Source: Nitratireductor thuwali
GTDB taxonomy: Bacteria > Pseudomonadota > Alphaproteobacteria > Rhizobiales > Rhizobiaceae
DNA length: 64,000 nt
Reading direction: 5' to 3'
NCBI RefSeq assembly: GCF_036621415.1
Contig: NZ_CP030941.1
Span: 3,470,001-3,534,000 of the forward strand
The notes under the pieces were generated by a model. That model was given only the letters and a program-made list of their open reading frames with translations, had not been told where the DNA came from and ran no database searches. How positions within the stretch are numbered: the first letter of the stretch is position 1; every line of letters starts with the position of its first letter. A program made the position numbers and the translations under genes. Shown piece after piece: positions 15,692 to 24,683 of the stretch.

Positions 15692-16264
15692 ATGACCCTT
15701 TTTCGAACGGTCGCGCCGGCGGCCGAGCCGCTGACGCTTGCCGAGGCGAAGGCGCATATGCGCGTGGCCCATGCCGTCGAGGACGATCTTATCGCGGGGC
15801 TGATCCGGGCGGCGCGCGAAGAAGTGGAGCGCGCGACGGGGCTGGCCCTGATCAACCAGTCGTGGCGGCTGGTGCTGGACGGCTGGCCGAAGGGCGGGAC
15901 GGTGCTTTTTCGGCGCGGACCGGTGCGCGAGGTGCTGTCGGTTACGGTATTCGGCGCCGATGGCGGCGCATCGCTGATCGCGGCGGAAACCTATCAGGCC
16001 GACACGATTTCCGACCCCGCCCGCCTGCATCTGGAGGACAGGCCGCCGCCCGGAACGGCCCTGAACGGGATCGAGATCGACTTCACCGCCGGCTATGGCG
16101 AGGCGGGAACGGACGTGCCGGATCTGTTGAAGCGGGCGCTCTTGATGCTCGTCGCCCATTGGTACGAGTTTCGCGGCATCTATGGCGCCGACAGCCAGCC
16201 CGTTTCGCTTCCCGAAAGCTATTTGCGGCTGATTGCCGCCCACAAGGGGCCGAGGCTGCGATGA
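15692..16264 (+). CDS. GTA head-tail adaptor (g6)
   Basis: A 190-residue connector protein. The N-terminus EPLTLAEAKAHMRVAHAVED, followed by DLIAGLIRAAREEVERATG, is the characteristic pair of helices of phage head-tail connectors of the HK97 gp6/phiE125 gp8 type, and the C-terminus has the KRALLMLVAHWYEFRG helix. The ATG at 15692 was chosen because it gives the standard family N-terminus; an upstream frame extension crosses the terminator. It binds below the portal. The stop overlaps the start of g7 (ATGA). Confidence 0.9.
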   Translation: MTLFRTVAPAAEPLTLAEAKAHMRVAHAVEDDLIAGLIRAAREEVERATGLALINQSWRLVLDGWPKGGTVLFRRGPVREVLSVTVFGADGGASLIAAETYQADTISDPARLHLEDRPPPGTALNGIEIDFTAGYGEAGTDVPDLLKRALLMLVAHWYEFRGIYGADSQPVSLPESYLRLIAAHKGPRLR

Positions 16265-16596
16265 GAGGCGCGTTCATCGACCCCGGTCGGCTGCGCCACG
16301 AGCTGTTGCTTCAGCAAGCGACGGTCGCGGATGACGGCGCGGGCGGACACAGCGAGACGTGGACGGAAGTCGCCCCGGTCTTCGCGCAGATAGAACCTTT
16401 CGGCGCGCGCAGCTTCTTCGGCGCCGGCCAGGACATGGAGGAAGCCACGCACCGGGTGATCATCCGCCATCGCGGCGATGTTCGCAGCGGCATGCGCTTC
16501 CTCAGAGCCGGACGTATCCTGCACATCGTCCGCATTCACGACATCGACGAGACGGGGCGCTATCTCGCCTGCCATGTGCGCGAGGAGGGACGATGA
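16261..16596 (+). CDS. GTA head closure/stopper protein (g7)
   Basis: A 111-residue beta-barrel protein of the SPP1 gp16/HK97 gp7-type head-tail joining family. It begins IDPGRLRHELLLQQATVA, has the signature WTEVAPVFAQIEPF and ends in strands with the RFLRAGRILHIVRIHDID pattern. The start overlaps the g6 stop (ATGA at 16261) and the stop overlaps the next start (ATGA at 16593). It closes the filled head and provides the platform for the tail. Confidence 0.88.
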   Translation: MRGAFIDPGRLRHELLLQQATVADDGAGGHSETWTEVAPVFAQIEPFGARSFFGAGQDMEEATHRVIIRHRGDVRSGMRFLRAGRILHIVRIHDIDETGRYLACHVREEGR

Positions 16597-16775
16597 AGAT
16601 CTGCATGCGGATGACCGCGGACGATCTGACGCGGACGTTGCGGGCGGTGATGCACGACGTGGCTGCGAGGGTGGAGGCGGGGGCGGCCGATGCGCGCGGC
16701 GGCGAATATCGGCGCGTCCGCAGGCGGGCCGAAAACGACGCCGAAGAAGGAGGCCGGAATGATCGCGAGCCTTGA
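16593..16775 (+). CDS. Small ORF between GTA g7 and g8
   Basis: A 60-residue charged frame starting MKICMRMTADDLTRTLRAVM, overlapping the g7 stop by ATGA and running 17 bp into g8. The first 35 residues look like a real amphipathic helix; the C-terminal third is Arg/Glu-rich and could be a frame shadow of the g8 leader. In phages this slot often holds a gp10-like tail-completion protein, which RcGTA lacks, so it may be a degenerate form of it. The ATGA coupling to g7 is the best support for translation. Confidence 0.45.
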   Translation: MKICMRMTADDLTRTLRAVMHDVAARVEAGAADARGGEYRRVRRRAENDAEEGGRNDREP

Positions 16776-17166
16776 ATTGCAGAAGGCGGTCTATGCAGCG
16801 CTGAGCGCCGACCCCGATCTGCTGCAGGCGCTGGGGGCGGCGAAGCTGTTCGACATCACGCCGGCCAGCGTGGATTTTCCCTACATCACCTTCGGCCGCG
16901 CCAGCACCTATGACTGGAGCACGGGCACGGAGGAGGGCAGCGAGCACCTGTTCACGCTGAACATCTGGTCGAAACGGCGCGGCAGGAGCGAGGCACTGGA
17001 GCTGATGGAGCGGGTGCGCGCGCTGCTGCATGACGGCGCGCTGAATTTGACCGGCTATGCGCTGGTGAACCTCAGACTGGAGTTCTCCGACATGCGCTTC
17101 GACGAGGATCTGGCCGTCTATCACGGCCTGATGCGCTTCCGCGCGGTGCTGGAACCGGCGGCTTAG
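16759..17166 (+). CDS. GTA tail terminator, DUF3168 family (g8)
   Basis: A 135-residue protein with the DUF3168 pattern: an N-terminal helix LELQKAVYAALSAD, then DITPASVDFPYITFG, a strand SEHLFTLNIWS and a C-terminal strand pair. ATG 16759 follows AAGGAGG, a strong ribosome site, and was chosen over an upstream in-frame start. It caps the tail tube to set length and join it to the stopper. It is followed by a 39-bp gap and the tube gene. Confidence 0.9.
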   Translation: MIASLELQKAVYAALSADPDLLQALGAAKLFDITPASVDFPYITFGRASTYDWSTGTEEGSEHLFTLNIWSKRRGRSEALELMERVRALLHDGALNLTGYALVNLRLEFSDMRFDEDLAVYHGLMRFRAVLEPAA

Positions 17167-17205
17167 CCGTTCAACAACGAAATCTGTTCGCAATAGGAGG
17201 CCGGG

Positions 17206-17622
17206 ATGGCTGCAAAGAAGGGCAAGGACCTGCTCCTCAAGCTCGACGAGGACGGGCTTGGCAATTTCATGACCGTGGCCGGGCTGAGAGCCAGGCGGCT
17301 GGCGTTCAACAGCGAGACGGTGGACGTGACCGACGCCGATTCCGTCGGGCGCTGGCGCGAGCTTCTGGCCGGCAGCGGCGTGCAGCGCGCCTCGATCAGC
17401 GGTTCGGGCATTTTCAAGGACGCGCAGTCGGACGCGGCGATCCGGGCGCGGTTCTTCGCCGGCGAAATCGTGGGCTGGCAGCTTAGCATTCCCGACTTCG
17501 GCACCGTGTCCGGCGATTTTCAGATCACCGCGCTCGAATACTCGGGCAATCACGATGGCGAGGTGACCTTCGAGATTGCGCTGGAATCGGCCGGCCCGGT
17601 CAGCTTCGCGGTGACCCCATGA
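17206..17622 (+). CDS. GTA major tail tube protein, TP901-1 family (g9)
   Basis: A 138-residue tube protein. The pattern GKDLLLKLDEDGLGNFMTVA, then RRLAFNSETVDVTDADS and SGSGIFKDAQSD matches TP901-1-type major tail proteins used by GTAs. Hexameric rings of this protein stack into the short non-contractile tail. A ribosome site AGGAGG precedes the ATG. The stop overlaps the start of g10 (ATGA). Confidence 0.93.
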   Translation: MAAKKGKDLLLKLDEDGLGNFMTVAGLRARRLAFNSETVDVTDADSVGRWRELLAGSGVQRASISGSGIFKDAQSDAAIRARFFAGEIVGWQLSIPDFGTVSGDFQITALEYSGNHDGEVTFEIALESAGPVSFAVTP

Positions 17623-17966
17623 GCGTGAACCGGCGGCGGGGCGAGGTGGCGGCAAGGCTCGACGGCCGCGAATACAGGCTGTGCCTGACGCTGGGCGCGC
17701 TGGCCGAGCTCGAGGCGGCCTTCGCTGTAGCCGACCTGAACGCGCTGGTTGCGCGGCTGGGAGAGGGTCGGATGGCGGCGGCCGACATCGTCGCGATCAT
17801 TGGCGCGGGCCTGCGCGGCGGCGGTCATGAGTTGAGCGACGCGGACGTGCGCACCATGCGTTGCGAGGACGGTGCTGCGGGGTTTGCAAGGCTTGCCGGA
17901 GAGCTGTTGGCGGTGACGTTCGGAGCGTCGGAAGGGGCGCAGCAGGCCGACACGCCAAACCCTTGA
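17619..17966 (+). CDS. GTA tail assembly chaperone-like protein (g10)
   Basis: A 115-residue protein of the gene-transfer-agent family typified by RcGTA g10. It begins NRRRGEVAARLDGREYRLCL, a strand pair, then LGALAELEAAFAVADLNALV and a small helical domain. By position (after the tube and before the tape measure) it corresponds to the upstream tail assembly chaperone of phages. Start and stop both overlap neighbours by 4 bp (ATGA with g9, TTGA with g10.1). Confidence 0.88.
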   Translation: MSVNRRRGEVAARLDGREYRLCLTLGALAELEAAFAVADLNALVARLGEGRMAAADIVAIIGAGLRGGGHELSDADVRTMRCEDGAAGFARLAGELLAVTFGASEGAQQADTPNP

Positions 17967-18211
17967 ACGCCGCAGCGGGCGTCGTTCGCCCGTTTCCCTG
18001 GCGGCAAGCCATGGAGGCGGGGTTCGGCCTGTTGCGGCTATCACCGGCGCATTTCTGGTCCATGACGCCGCGCGAACTGGCCGCGGCCTTGGCCGGGCTA
18101 GGGGCCGGGCTGGGACTTGGGGCGGGCCAGGCGCCGGGGCGCGGCGACCTCGACAAGCTCATGCAGGCATTTCCCGACAACCGCCAGACTTTTCCCGATA
18201 ACAGACTGTGA
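17963..18211 (+). CDS. GTA second tail chaperone (g10.1, rcc01693 type)
   Basis: An 82-residue protein. The likely start is TTG 17963, overlapping the g10 stop as TTGA; it yields NAAAGVVRPFPWRQAMEAGF, then LRLSPAHFWSMTPRELAAAL, the signature of the RcGTA rcc01693 (g10.1) family. The C-terminus is a Gly/Ala-rich and Asp/Asn-rich tail. Phages usually make the second chaperone by frameshifting from the first; GTAs use a separate overlapping gene, as here. It probably coats the tape measure during tail assembly. Confidence 0.82.
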   Translation: MNAAAGVVRPFPWRQAMEAGFGLLRLSPAHFWSMTPRELAAALAGLGAGLGLGAGQAPGRGDLDKLMQAFPDNRQTFPDNRL

Positions 18212-18219
18212 GGGCCATC

Positions 18220-18783
18220 ATGGCTGAACCCGTCGAAATCCCCATCACTGCCGATACGGAACCGTTCGAGACTTCCCTGAAGAATCTCGAAAAACTGTCC
18301 GGGAGCTTCGGGTCCCAGCTTACGGGCGCGCTGAAGAGCGCGGCGGTGAGCGGGAAATCACTCGATGACATCCTGCGCAAGATCGGGCTGAACCTGGCGG
18401 GCATGGCCCTCGACCGGGGGCTTCAGCCGCTGCAGAGGCTGGGCGGCTCGCTGTTCAGCAGCTTGCTCGGCGGGCTCGGCGCCGCGTTGCCCTTCGCCAA
18501 GGGAGGGGTGGTTCCCTTCGCCGACGGGGGCGTGGTTTCGAGCCCCACATATTTTCCGGCCGGCGGGCGGATGGGGTTGATGGGCGAGGCGGGGCCGGAG
18601 GCGATCCTGCCGCTGGCGCGCGGCGCCGATGGCCGGCTGGGCGTGGCCACGGGCGGCGGAGGCGGCAGCGTCAATGTCGTGTTCAACGTGTCGACGCCCG
18701 ACGCCGCCTCCTTCCGCAAATCGGAGGGGCAGGTATCGAGCATGCTGGTGCGCGCGGTCTCGCGCGGCGCCCGCCGGGCGTAG
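18220..18783 (+). CDS. GTA short tape measure protein (g11)
   Basis: A 187-residue protein from ATG 18220; GTG 18208 overlaps the previous stop and is an alternative start. The N-terminal half is helical (DTEPFETSLKNLEKLSG), the middle has a hydrophobic Gly-rich stretch, and the C-terminal half has PFAKGGVVPFADGGVVSSP and GEAGPEAILPLARG, a signature at the end of phage tape measure proteins. It is very short for a tape measure, in line with the short tail and small tape measure of RcGTA. The tape measure sets tail length and exits during DNA delivery. Confidence 0.88.
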   Translation: MAEPVEIPITADTEPFETSLKNLEKLSGSFGSQLTGALKSAAVSGKSLDDILRKIGLNLAGMALDRGLQPLQRLGGSLFSSLLGGLGAALPFAKGGVVPFADGGVVSSPTYFPAGGRMGLMGEAGPEAILPLARGADGRLGVATGGGGGSVNVVFNVSTPDAASFRKSEGQVSSMLVRAVSRGARRA

Positions 18784-18792
18784 GAGCACGAG

Positions 18793-19434
18793 ATGGAAAG
18801 CTTCCACGACGTGCTGTTTCCGCTCGGCGTCTCCTTCGGGGCCACGGGCGGGCCCGAGCGGCGCAACGAGATCGTTCAACTGACATCTGGCCGTGAAAAG
18901 CGGAACGCGCGCACGGCGCTGTCGCGCCGGCACTACGATGCCGGGACGGGCGTGCGCTCCGTCGACAATCTTTATGCGGTCATCGCCTTTTTCGAGGCGC
19001 GGCGCGGGTCGCTCCACGCCTTCCGCTTCCGTGACCCTTTCGACATGAAGTCGTGCGCGCCGCGCAACATACCCAGCCCCTTCGACCAGACAATAGGCAC
19101 GGGCGATGGAAGCACGGACCGGTTTGCGCTGGTGAAGACATATGGCGAGGGCGCCGATGCCTATCAGCGCCCGATCCCGAAGCCGGTGGGCGAAAGCGTG
19201 CTGGTCGCGGTCGACGGCACCGTCCGACAGATCACGGCGGACTATTCCATCGCATCCGAAACCGGCGAAGTGGTTTTCGAGCCGCACGCGGTGCCGCAGG
19301 CCGGCGAGACGGTGCAGGCCGGCTTTGTCTTCGACGTGCCCGCCCGTTTCGACACGGACCGCCTTGTGGCGAGCGTGACGGCGTTCGAGGCCGGGCAAAT
19401 CCCATCCATTCCGCTCGTGGAGGTGCTGCGATGA
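18793..19434 (+). CDS. GTA distal tail protein, DUF2460 family (g12)
   Basis: A 213-residue protein opening FHDVLFPLGVSFGATGGPE, the signature of the DUF2460/TIGR02217 family, followed by FFEARRGSLHAFRFRDPFD and a second beta domain from about residue 95. In RcGTA the g12 product forms the hexameric ring at the end of the tail tube that supports the baseplate hub. The stop overlaps the ATG of g13. Confidence 0.92.
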   Translation: MESFHDVLFPLGVSFGATGGPERRNEIVQLTSGREKRNARTALSRRHYDAGTGVRSVDNLYAVIAFFEARRGSLHAFRFRDPFDMKSCAPRNIPSPFDQTIGTGDGSTDRFALVKTYGEGADAYQRPIPKPVGESVLVAVDGTVRQITADYSIASETGEVVFEPHAVPQAGETVQAGFVFDVPARFDTDRLVASVTAFEAGQIPSIPLVEVLR

Positions 19435-20318
19435 CGGCGCTGAATCCGGACCTGGCCCTGCATCTGGAACAGGATGTCACGACCATCTGCCATTGCTGGC
19501 GGCTGGTCCGCCGCGACGGAACGACGATGGGATTCACCGATCATGACCGGGCGCTGACCTGCGACGGCACCGCGTTCGCGCCCGATACGGGGCTGACGGC
19601 CAGCGAAGCGCGCAGCTCTCTTGGGCTCGGCATCGATACCGTCGATGTGGAAGGGGCGCTATCGGCATTCGACATCGACGAGGCCGACATCGTGGGGGGC
19701 AAGTTCGACGGGGCGCGGGTGGAGACCCTGCTGGTCAACTGGCGGAATCCGCTCCAGTTCACGGCGCTGCGCAGCGCCGTGATCGGCAAGATCACCCGCA
19801 GCGACGGCCGGTTCGTCGCCGAACTAGAAAGCCCGCAGGCCGCGCTCGACCAGATCAACGGGCGCACCTTGCGCCGGTTCTGCGATGCGGAACTGGGCGA
19901 TGCCCGCTGCGGCTTCGACCTGACGACGCCCGGTTTTCGCGCCGAGGCGCAGCTTGTGTCGGTGGAGGGCAATAGGCTCCATGTGAGCGGGCTCGACGGG
20001 TATGAGCAGGGCTGGTTCGACGGGGGCGTGGTCACATGGGTTGCCGGACCGGAGGCCGGCCGGCGCGACCGCGTGGCCGCTCACAGGGCCGGCCAACAGG
20101 GCGCGAGCCTCACCCTGTGGCGCGAGACGGCGCCGGAGACAGTGGCGGGAACGGCAATCGTGGTGACCGCCGGTTGCGACAAGCGCTTTTCGACCTGCAA
20201 GGCCAAGTTTTCGAACAGCGTGAACTTTCAAGGTTTCCCTCATCTGCCGGGGGACGACGCGGCCTATGGCTACGTGACCGAAAGCCAGGTGCATGACGGC
20301 GGGCCGCTGGTCGAATGA
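19431..20318 (+). CDS. GTA baseplate hub protein with four conserved cysteines (g13)
   Basis: A 295-residue DUF2163/TIGR02218 protein. It starts at the ATG overlapping the g12 stop. Conserved cysteines at about residues 151 and 160 (CDAELGDARC) and 249 and 256 (CDKRFSTC) match the four ligands of the iron-sulfur cluster reported in the RcGTA hub protein. N-terminal residues (ICHCWRLVRRDGTTMGFTDH) are also typical. The trimeric hub closes the tail tube and carries the megatron. The stop overlaps g14 by 4 bp. Confidence 0.92.
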   Translation: MTALNPDLALHLEQDVTTICHCWRLVRRDGTTMGFTDHDRALTCDGTAFAPDTGLTASEARSSLGLGIDTVDVEGALSAFDIDEADIVGGKFDGARVETLLVNWRNPLQFTALRSAVIGKITRSDGRFVAELESPQAALDQINGRTLRRFCDAELGDARCGFDLTTPGFRAEAQLVSVEGNRLHVSGLDGYEQGWFDGGVVTWVAGPEAGRRDRVAAHRAGQQGASLTLWRETAPETVAGTAIVVTAGCDKRFSTCKAKFSNSVNFQGFPHLPGDDAAYGYVTESQVHDGGPLVE

Positions 20319-20761
20319 AGCCGGCGCGAGGGAATATCGCCGAGGCGGTGGCGCGCGAAGCCGCAGGCTGGCTCGGTACGCCTTATAGGCACCAGGCGAG
20401 CCGCAAGGGCGTCGGGTGCGATTGCCTGGGGCTCGTGCGCGGCGTCTGGCGGGCGCTGTACGGGGAAGAGCCGGAGGCCCCGGGTCCGTACAGCATGGAC
20501 TGGGCCGAGGCAGGTGGCAGCGACCGACTGCTCGAGGCGGCGTCGAGGCACTTCATTCCCGCGCGCATGCCGGGGCCGGGGCGGCTGATCCTGTTTCGGT
20601 GGCGCCCGCATCTGCCCGCAAAGCACGCCGCGATCTGCATCGGGGCCGAGCGGTTCATCCATGCCTATGAAGGGCACGGCGTCGTGGAAAGCGCGCTGGT
20701 GCCGCAATGGCGCAAGCGTATCGCCGGCGTCTTCGATTTCCCGGAAAACCCAGAGGACTAG
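20315..20761 (+). CDS. GTA NlpC/P60 cell-wall peptidase (g14)
   Basis: A 148-residue cysteine peptidase. The catalytic motif GVGCDCLGLVRG puts the nucleophile at Cys37 by comparison with the NlpC DCSGL motif, and the partner His is H104 in AKHAAICIG. It matches the TIGR02219 GTA/phage peptidase family. Carried at the tail tip, it is thought to cut recipient peptidoglycan during DNA delivery. It overlaps g13 and is 6 bp from g15. Confidence 0.93.
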   Translation: MKPARGNIAEAVAREAAGWLGTPYRHQASRKGVGCDCLGLVRGVWRALYGEEPEAPGPYSMDWAEAGGSDRLLEAASRHFIPARMPGPGRLILFRWRPHLPAKHAAICIGAERFIHAYEGHGVVESALVPQWRKRIAGVFDFPENPED

Positions 20762-20767
20762 AGATAT

Positions 20768-23700
20768 ATGGCCACGATCGTTCTCCAGGCCGCGGGCGCG
20801 TTTCTCGGTGGCGTGCTCGGGCCGGTCGGGTCGGCTATCGGCTCGGCCGCCGGCGCATTGGCAGGCTACGCCATCGACCGGGCCCTGATCGAGGGCACCA
20901 AGCGCTATGAAGGTCCACGGCTCGGAGCGGCGCGTCCCTTTTCGGCCGAAGACGGCGCGCCCCTTCCGCGCGTTTATGGAACGATGCGTATCGGGGGCAC
21001 GCTGATCTGGGCAACCCGCTTCGAGGAAGCCAGCACGACCACCAGGCAGGGCGGCAAGGGCGGACCGAAGGTTACCACCTATAGCTATTTCGCCAATGCC
21101 GCCTTCGCGCTGTGCCAAGGCGAGATCGCGGGAGTGCGCCGAATCTGGGCAGACGGGCGCGAGATCGACCAGACGAAGGTGGAGATTCGCGTCTATCGGG
21201 GCGGGAGGAACCAGCCCGTCGATCCGCTGATCGAGGCCAAGCAGGGCGCCGGCAACGCGCCGGCCTATCGCGGGACGGCCTATGCGGTGATAGAGCGGCT
21301 GCCGATCGACGAATACGGCAATCGGCTTCCGCAGTTTCAGTTCGAGGTGGTCCGCACCGCCGGCCTTTTGAACGAGCGCGTGCGGTCGGTGGCGCTGATA
21401 CCGGGCGCCACGGAATACGGCTTGTCGCCGACACTGGTGACGAAGGAGATCGCGCCGGGTGAGACCGAAGCCGTCAACCGCCATACGCTGGGCGGCGGTA
21501 CCGATCTTGACGCCTCGCTCGACGAATTGCAGGCGCTGTGCCCCAATCTGAAGACGGTCTCGCTGGTGGTAACGTGGTTCGGCACCGACCTGCGGGCTGC
21601 GGCTTGCCGCATCGAGCCGATGGTGACGCAGGCCAGTCCCGGCGGCCTGTCGCAGTCCTGGTTCAGTTCGGGGATATCGCGGGCACAGGCGCGGGTCGTC
21701 TCCCAGGTGGACGGTCGCGCCGCGTTCGGCGGCACGCCCTCCGACCGTTCGGTGATGGATGCGATAAGCGCCATCAGGGGCCGCGGCCTAAAGGTGGCGC
21801 TCTACCCGTTCATCATGATGGATGTGCCGCCGGGAAACGGCCTGCCGGATCCCTACGGAGGCGCAGCGCAGGCCGTCTATCCCTGGCGGGGGCGCATCAG
21901 CTGCCATCCGGCGCCGGGGCAGCCGGGCACGGTCGACAAGACGCCGGCTGCGCGCGTGCAGATCGAGAACCTGGTGGGCAACGCCGAGCCGGGGCAGTTT
22001 TCCGCTGCTGGCGACACGATCCCGTTTGTCGGCAGTCCGGGTGAATGGAGCTATCGGCGCTTCATCCTGCATTACGCCCACCTTGCTGTCGCAGCCGGCG
22101 GTGTCGACGGCTTTCTCCTAGGCTCGGAACTGCGCGGGCTGACCGCGGTGCGGGAGAACCAGAACCGGTTTCCATTCGTCGAGGCGCTGGAGGCATTGGC
22201 CGGCGAGGTGCGCGCGCTGATCGGGGAAGGGCCGGTTCTCACCTATGGCGCCGACTGGACCGAATATTTCGGGCATCAGCCGGCGGACGGAAGCGGTGAC
22301 GTGTTCTTCCATCTGGACAGCCTGTGGGCGCATCCGGCTATCAATTCGGTGGCCATCGACAATTACATGCCGCTGTCGGACTGGCGCGACGAGGATATCG
22401 GCGGCGGCAATCCGGACGGTTTCGCAAGCCCCTACGATATCGAAAGGATGCGGGCGGCGATCACATCCGGCGAGGGGTTCGACTGGTATTACGCCAGCGC
22501 TGCGGACCGCGCCGCGCGCCTGCGGACGCCCATTTCCGACGGGGCCTACGGTGAGCCATGGGTCTATCGGTACAAGGACTTGAAGAGCTGGTGGTCCAAC
22601 CAGCATTTCAACCGGATCGGTGGCGTGCAGCAGCCATCGCCGACGGCGTGGCAGCCGAAATCCAAGCCCATCCACTTCACTGAACTCGGCTGCGCGGCGG
22701 TGGACAAGGGACCGAACCAGCCGAACGTCTTTCCCGATCCCAAATCGTCGGAGAACGCGCTGCCCTATTTTTCCTCGGGCGGGCGCTCGGACATGGCGCA
22801 GTATGCGCTGCTTTCGGCGCACTACGATCACTGGTTGGAGAGTGGCGAGGAAGCCAATCCTGTTTCTCCCGTCTATGGCGGGACGATGGTCGATACGGAT
22901 GAAATCAGCATCTGGGCCTGGGATGCCCGGCCGTTCCCTTCCTTTCCCCTGTTCGCCGATACGTGGGGCGACGGCGCGAACTGGACGACCGGCCATTGGC
23001 TGAACGGACGGCTGAGCGGCGTCGCGCTTCGCGACCTCATCCAGGCTGTCCTGGCCGACCACGGGCTGCCGCCGGCAGATACGGACGGCGTGGACGGCAT
23101 GGTGTCGGGCTATCTGGTTGCGCAGCCCGCGACGGCGCGCGCAGTTCTAGATCCCCTGGTCGGCCTCTTCCGGCTGTCCGTGCGGGAGACGGCCGAGGGG
23201 CTCGTGTTCGCGACCGAAGGCGCCAGTGCCGGCGAAGCCGCAATCGCGGGAGATCGGGTGCTTCCGGCGGATTCGGCGGTGGTGGAGCGGGTGCGCCGGC
23301 CCGACCACGAAATGCCGAAATACGTCCAGGTGGATTTTCGCGATGAGATGAACGAGCACCGCTCGGCCACGGCGGCGGCCGGGTATCTGGGGGCCGAGGG
23401 AAACGGCACGAGCTATGTAGGCTTCCCCGGCGTCCTGCCTCAGGAAGAGGCCGAGCGGCTGGCCGACGACTGGGTGCGGCGCCTGTGGGCGGGGCGGGAA
23501 CAGGTGCGGTTCTCGCTGCCCCTCCAGCGGCAGGCGATCCATCCGGGAACGGTATTGAAGCTCGATGCCGAGGGGCCCGAATATGTGGTCGAGGAGGTGG
23601 AGGACGGTCTTGTACGCAGTGTGAGGGCGCGGCGGCTGGTGCGGATCGCGCCGTCGACGCCGGCCAAACCCTTGCCCGACCGGTCCCAGCCGCCTGTCTA

Positions 23701-24652
23701 TGCCGACAGCCGGCCGCACGCCCTGATGCTCGACCTGCCGCTGCGCGGCGGCTCGGACAAGGTCGAGGACCAGCTTCGCATCGCCGCTCGCGCCAGGCCA
23801 TGGAAAACGCAGGCTCTTCTGGCCTCGCCCGAGGATACGGGGTTCGAACTGCGCACGACGCTGCCGCAGCGCGCGACCATGGGGACGCTGGTCACAGCGT
23901 TGCCCATGGGCGCGGCCGCCGGACGGATCGACCGGTCGGCGGCCGTCGATGTGCGTCTCCTCGACGGCGAACTGGCGAGCGTTTCGCGCACGCAGTTGCT
24001 GAGCGGTGCGAACGCGGCGGCGATACGGTCGCATATCGGCATCTGGGAAATCGTCCAGTTCGAAGCTGCCGAGGAGGTATCCGCCGGGACATGGCATCTT
24101 ACGGGCCTGTTGCGCGGGCAGCTCGGCACCGACGACGCCATGGCGGCGGGCGCGGAGGCCGGATCCCCGTTCGTGCTGCTTGACGATGCGGTGGCGCCCG
24201 CGGGGCTGCGGCCGAGCGAGATCGGCCTGGAGCTGAACTGGCGGGTGGGGCATGCCGGTGGCGACATCTCGGCGGACGCGTTCACGCAGGTGACAGCGGC
24301 TGGCGGCCTGCGCGCCTTGACGCCCCTGTCGCCGGTCCATCTCGCCGGCCGGGCCGGTCAGGACGGCCTTGCCGTCAACTGGATACGCCGTGGCCGCATC
24401 GACGGCGATAGCTGGCTGGGCGAGGACATTCCGCTTGGCGAGGCGCAGGAACTCTATCGGATCGACGTGGCGCCGCCGGGCGGCAGTCCTGTGCGCAGCG
24501 AGACGGTCGGGAACAGCCAATGGAACTACACGATCGAGATGGCGATCGACGATTTCGGCACGCTGCCGGAAACGGTCGAGATCACCGTCCGCCAGATCAG
24601 CGAGACAGTCGGCCCGGGCCTGCCGGCGCGCCGCGCCTTCGCCGTCGGCTGA
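20768..24652 (+). CDS. GTA host-specificity/megatron protein with TIM-barrel-like domain (g15)
   Basis: A 1294-residue protein, about the length of RcGTA g15. The N-terminus is a hydrophobic helical segment (AGAFLGGVLGPVGSAIGSAA), then a domain ending in the AYAVIERLPIDEYGNRLPQF stretch typical of phage tail tip proteins. The central glycoside hydrolase-like TIM barrel spans roughly residues 420-730 (DGFLLGSELRGLTAVRE, VLTYGADWTEYFG, IHFTELGCAAVDKGPN). The C-terminal third is a beta-rich receptor-facing region. In RcGTA this megatron forms the tail fibre-like tip and an extensible channel. The reading frame is intact. It is separated from the next gene by 31 bp. Confidence 0.94.
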   Translation: MATIVLQAAGAFLGGVLGPVGSAIGSAAGALAGYAIDRALIEGTKRYEGPRLGAARPFSAEDGAPLPRVYGTMRIGGTLIWATRFEEASTTTRQGGKGGPKVTTYSYFANAAFALCQGEIAGVRRIWADGREIDQTKVEIRVYRGGRNQPVDPLIEAKQGAGNAPAYRGTAYAVIERLPIDEYGNRLPQFQFEVVRTAGLLNERVRSVALIPGATEYGLSPTLVTKEIAPGETEAVNRHTLGGGTDLDASLDELQALCPNLKTVSLVVTWFGTDLRAAACRIEPMVTQASPGGLSQSWFSSGISRAQARVVSQVDGRAAFGGTPSDRSVMDAISAIRGRGLKVALYPFIMMDVPPGNGLPDPYGGAAQAVYPWRGRISCHPAPGQPGTVDKTPAARVQIENLVGNAEPGQFSAAGDTIPFVGSPGEWSYRRFILHYAHLAVAAGGVDGFLLGSELRGLTAVRENQNRFPFVEALEALAGEVRALIGEGPVLTYGADWTEYFGHQPADGSGDVFFHLDSLWAHPAINSVAIDNYMPLSDWRDEDIGGGNPDGFASPYDIERMRAAITSGEGFDWYYASAADRAARLRTPISDGAYGEPWVYRYKDLKSWWSNQHFNRIGGVQQPSPTAWQPKSKPIHFTELGCAAVDKGPNQPNVFPDPKSSENALPYFSSGGRSDMAQYALLSAHYDHWLESGEEANPVSPVYGGTMVDTDEISIWAWDARPFPSFPLFADTWGDGANWTTGHWLNGRLSGVALRDLIQAVLADHGLPPADTDGVDGMVSGYLVAQPATARAVLDPLVGLFRLSVRETAEGLVFATEGASAGEAAIAGDRVLPADSAVVERVRRPDHEMPKYVQVDFRDEMNEHRSATAAAGYLGAEGNGTSYVGFPGVLPQEEAERLADDWVRRLWAGREQVRFSLPLQRQAIHPGTVLKLDAEGPEYVVEEVEDGLVRSVRARRLVRIAPSTPAKPLPDRSQPPVYADSRPHALMLDLPLRGGSDKVEDQLRIAARARPWKTQALLASPEDTGFELRTTLPQRATMGTLVTALPMGAAAGRIDRSAAVDVRLLDGELASVSRTQLLSGANAAAIRSHIGIWEIVQFEAAEEVSAGTWHLTGLLRGQLGTDDAMAAGAEAGSPFVLLDDAVAPAGLRPSEIGLELNWRVGHAGGDISADAFTQVTAAGGLRALTPLSPVHLAGRAGQDGLAVNWIRRGRIDGDSWLGEDIPLGEAQELYRIDVAPPGGSPVRSETVGNSQWNYTIEMAIDDFGTLPETVEITVRQISETVGPGLPARRAFAVG

Positions 24653-24683
24653 GGTACTAAGAGAGCAAAAGGAGAAGGAAGAA

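Noticed and set aside
24369..24683. Upstream extension of the holin-like gene into g15
   Set aside because: The frame is open, but it runs antiphase to g15 coding sequence; the strong ribosome site just before ATG 24684 marks the true start.
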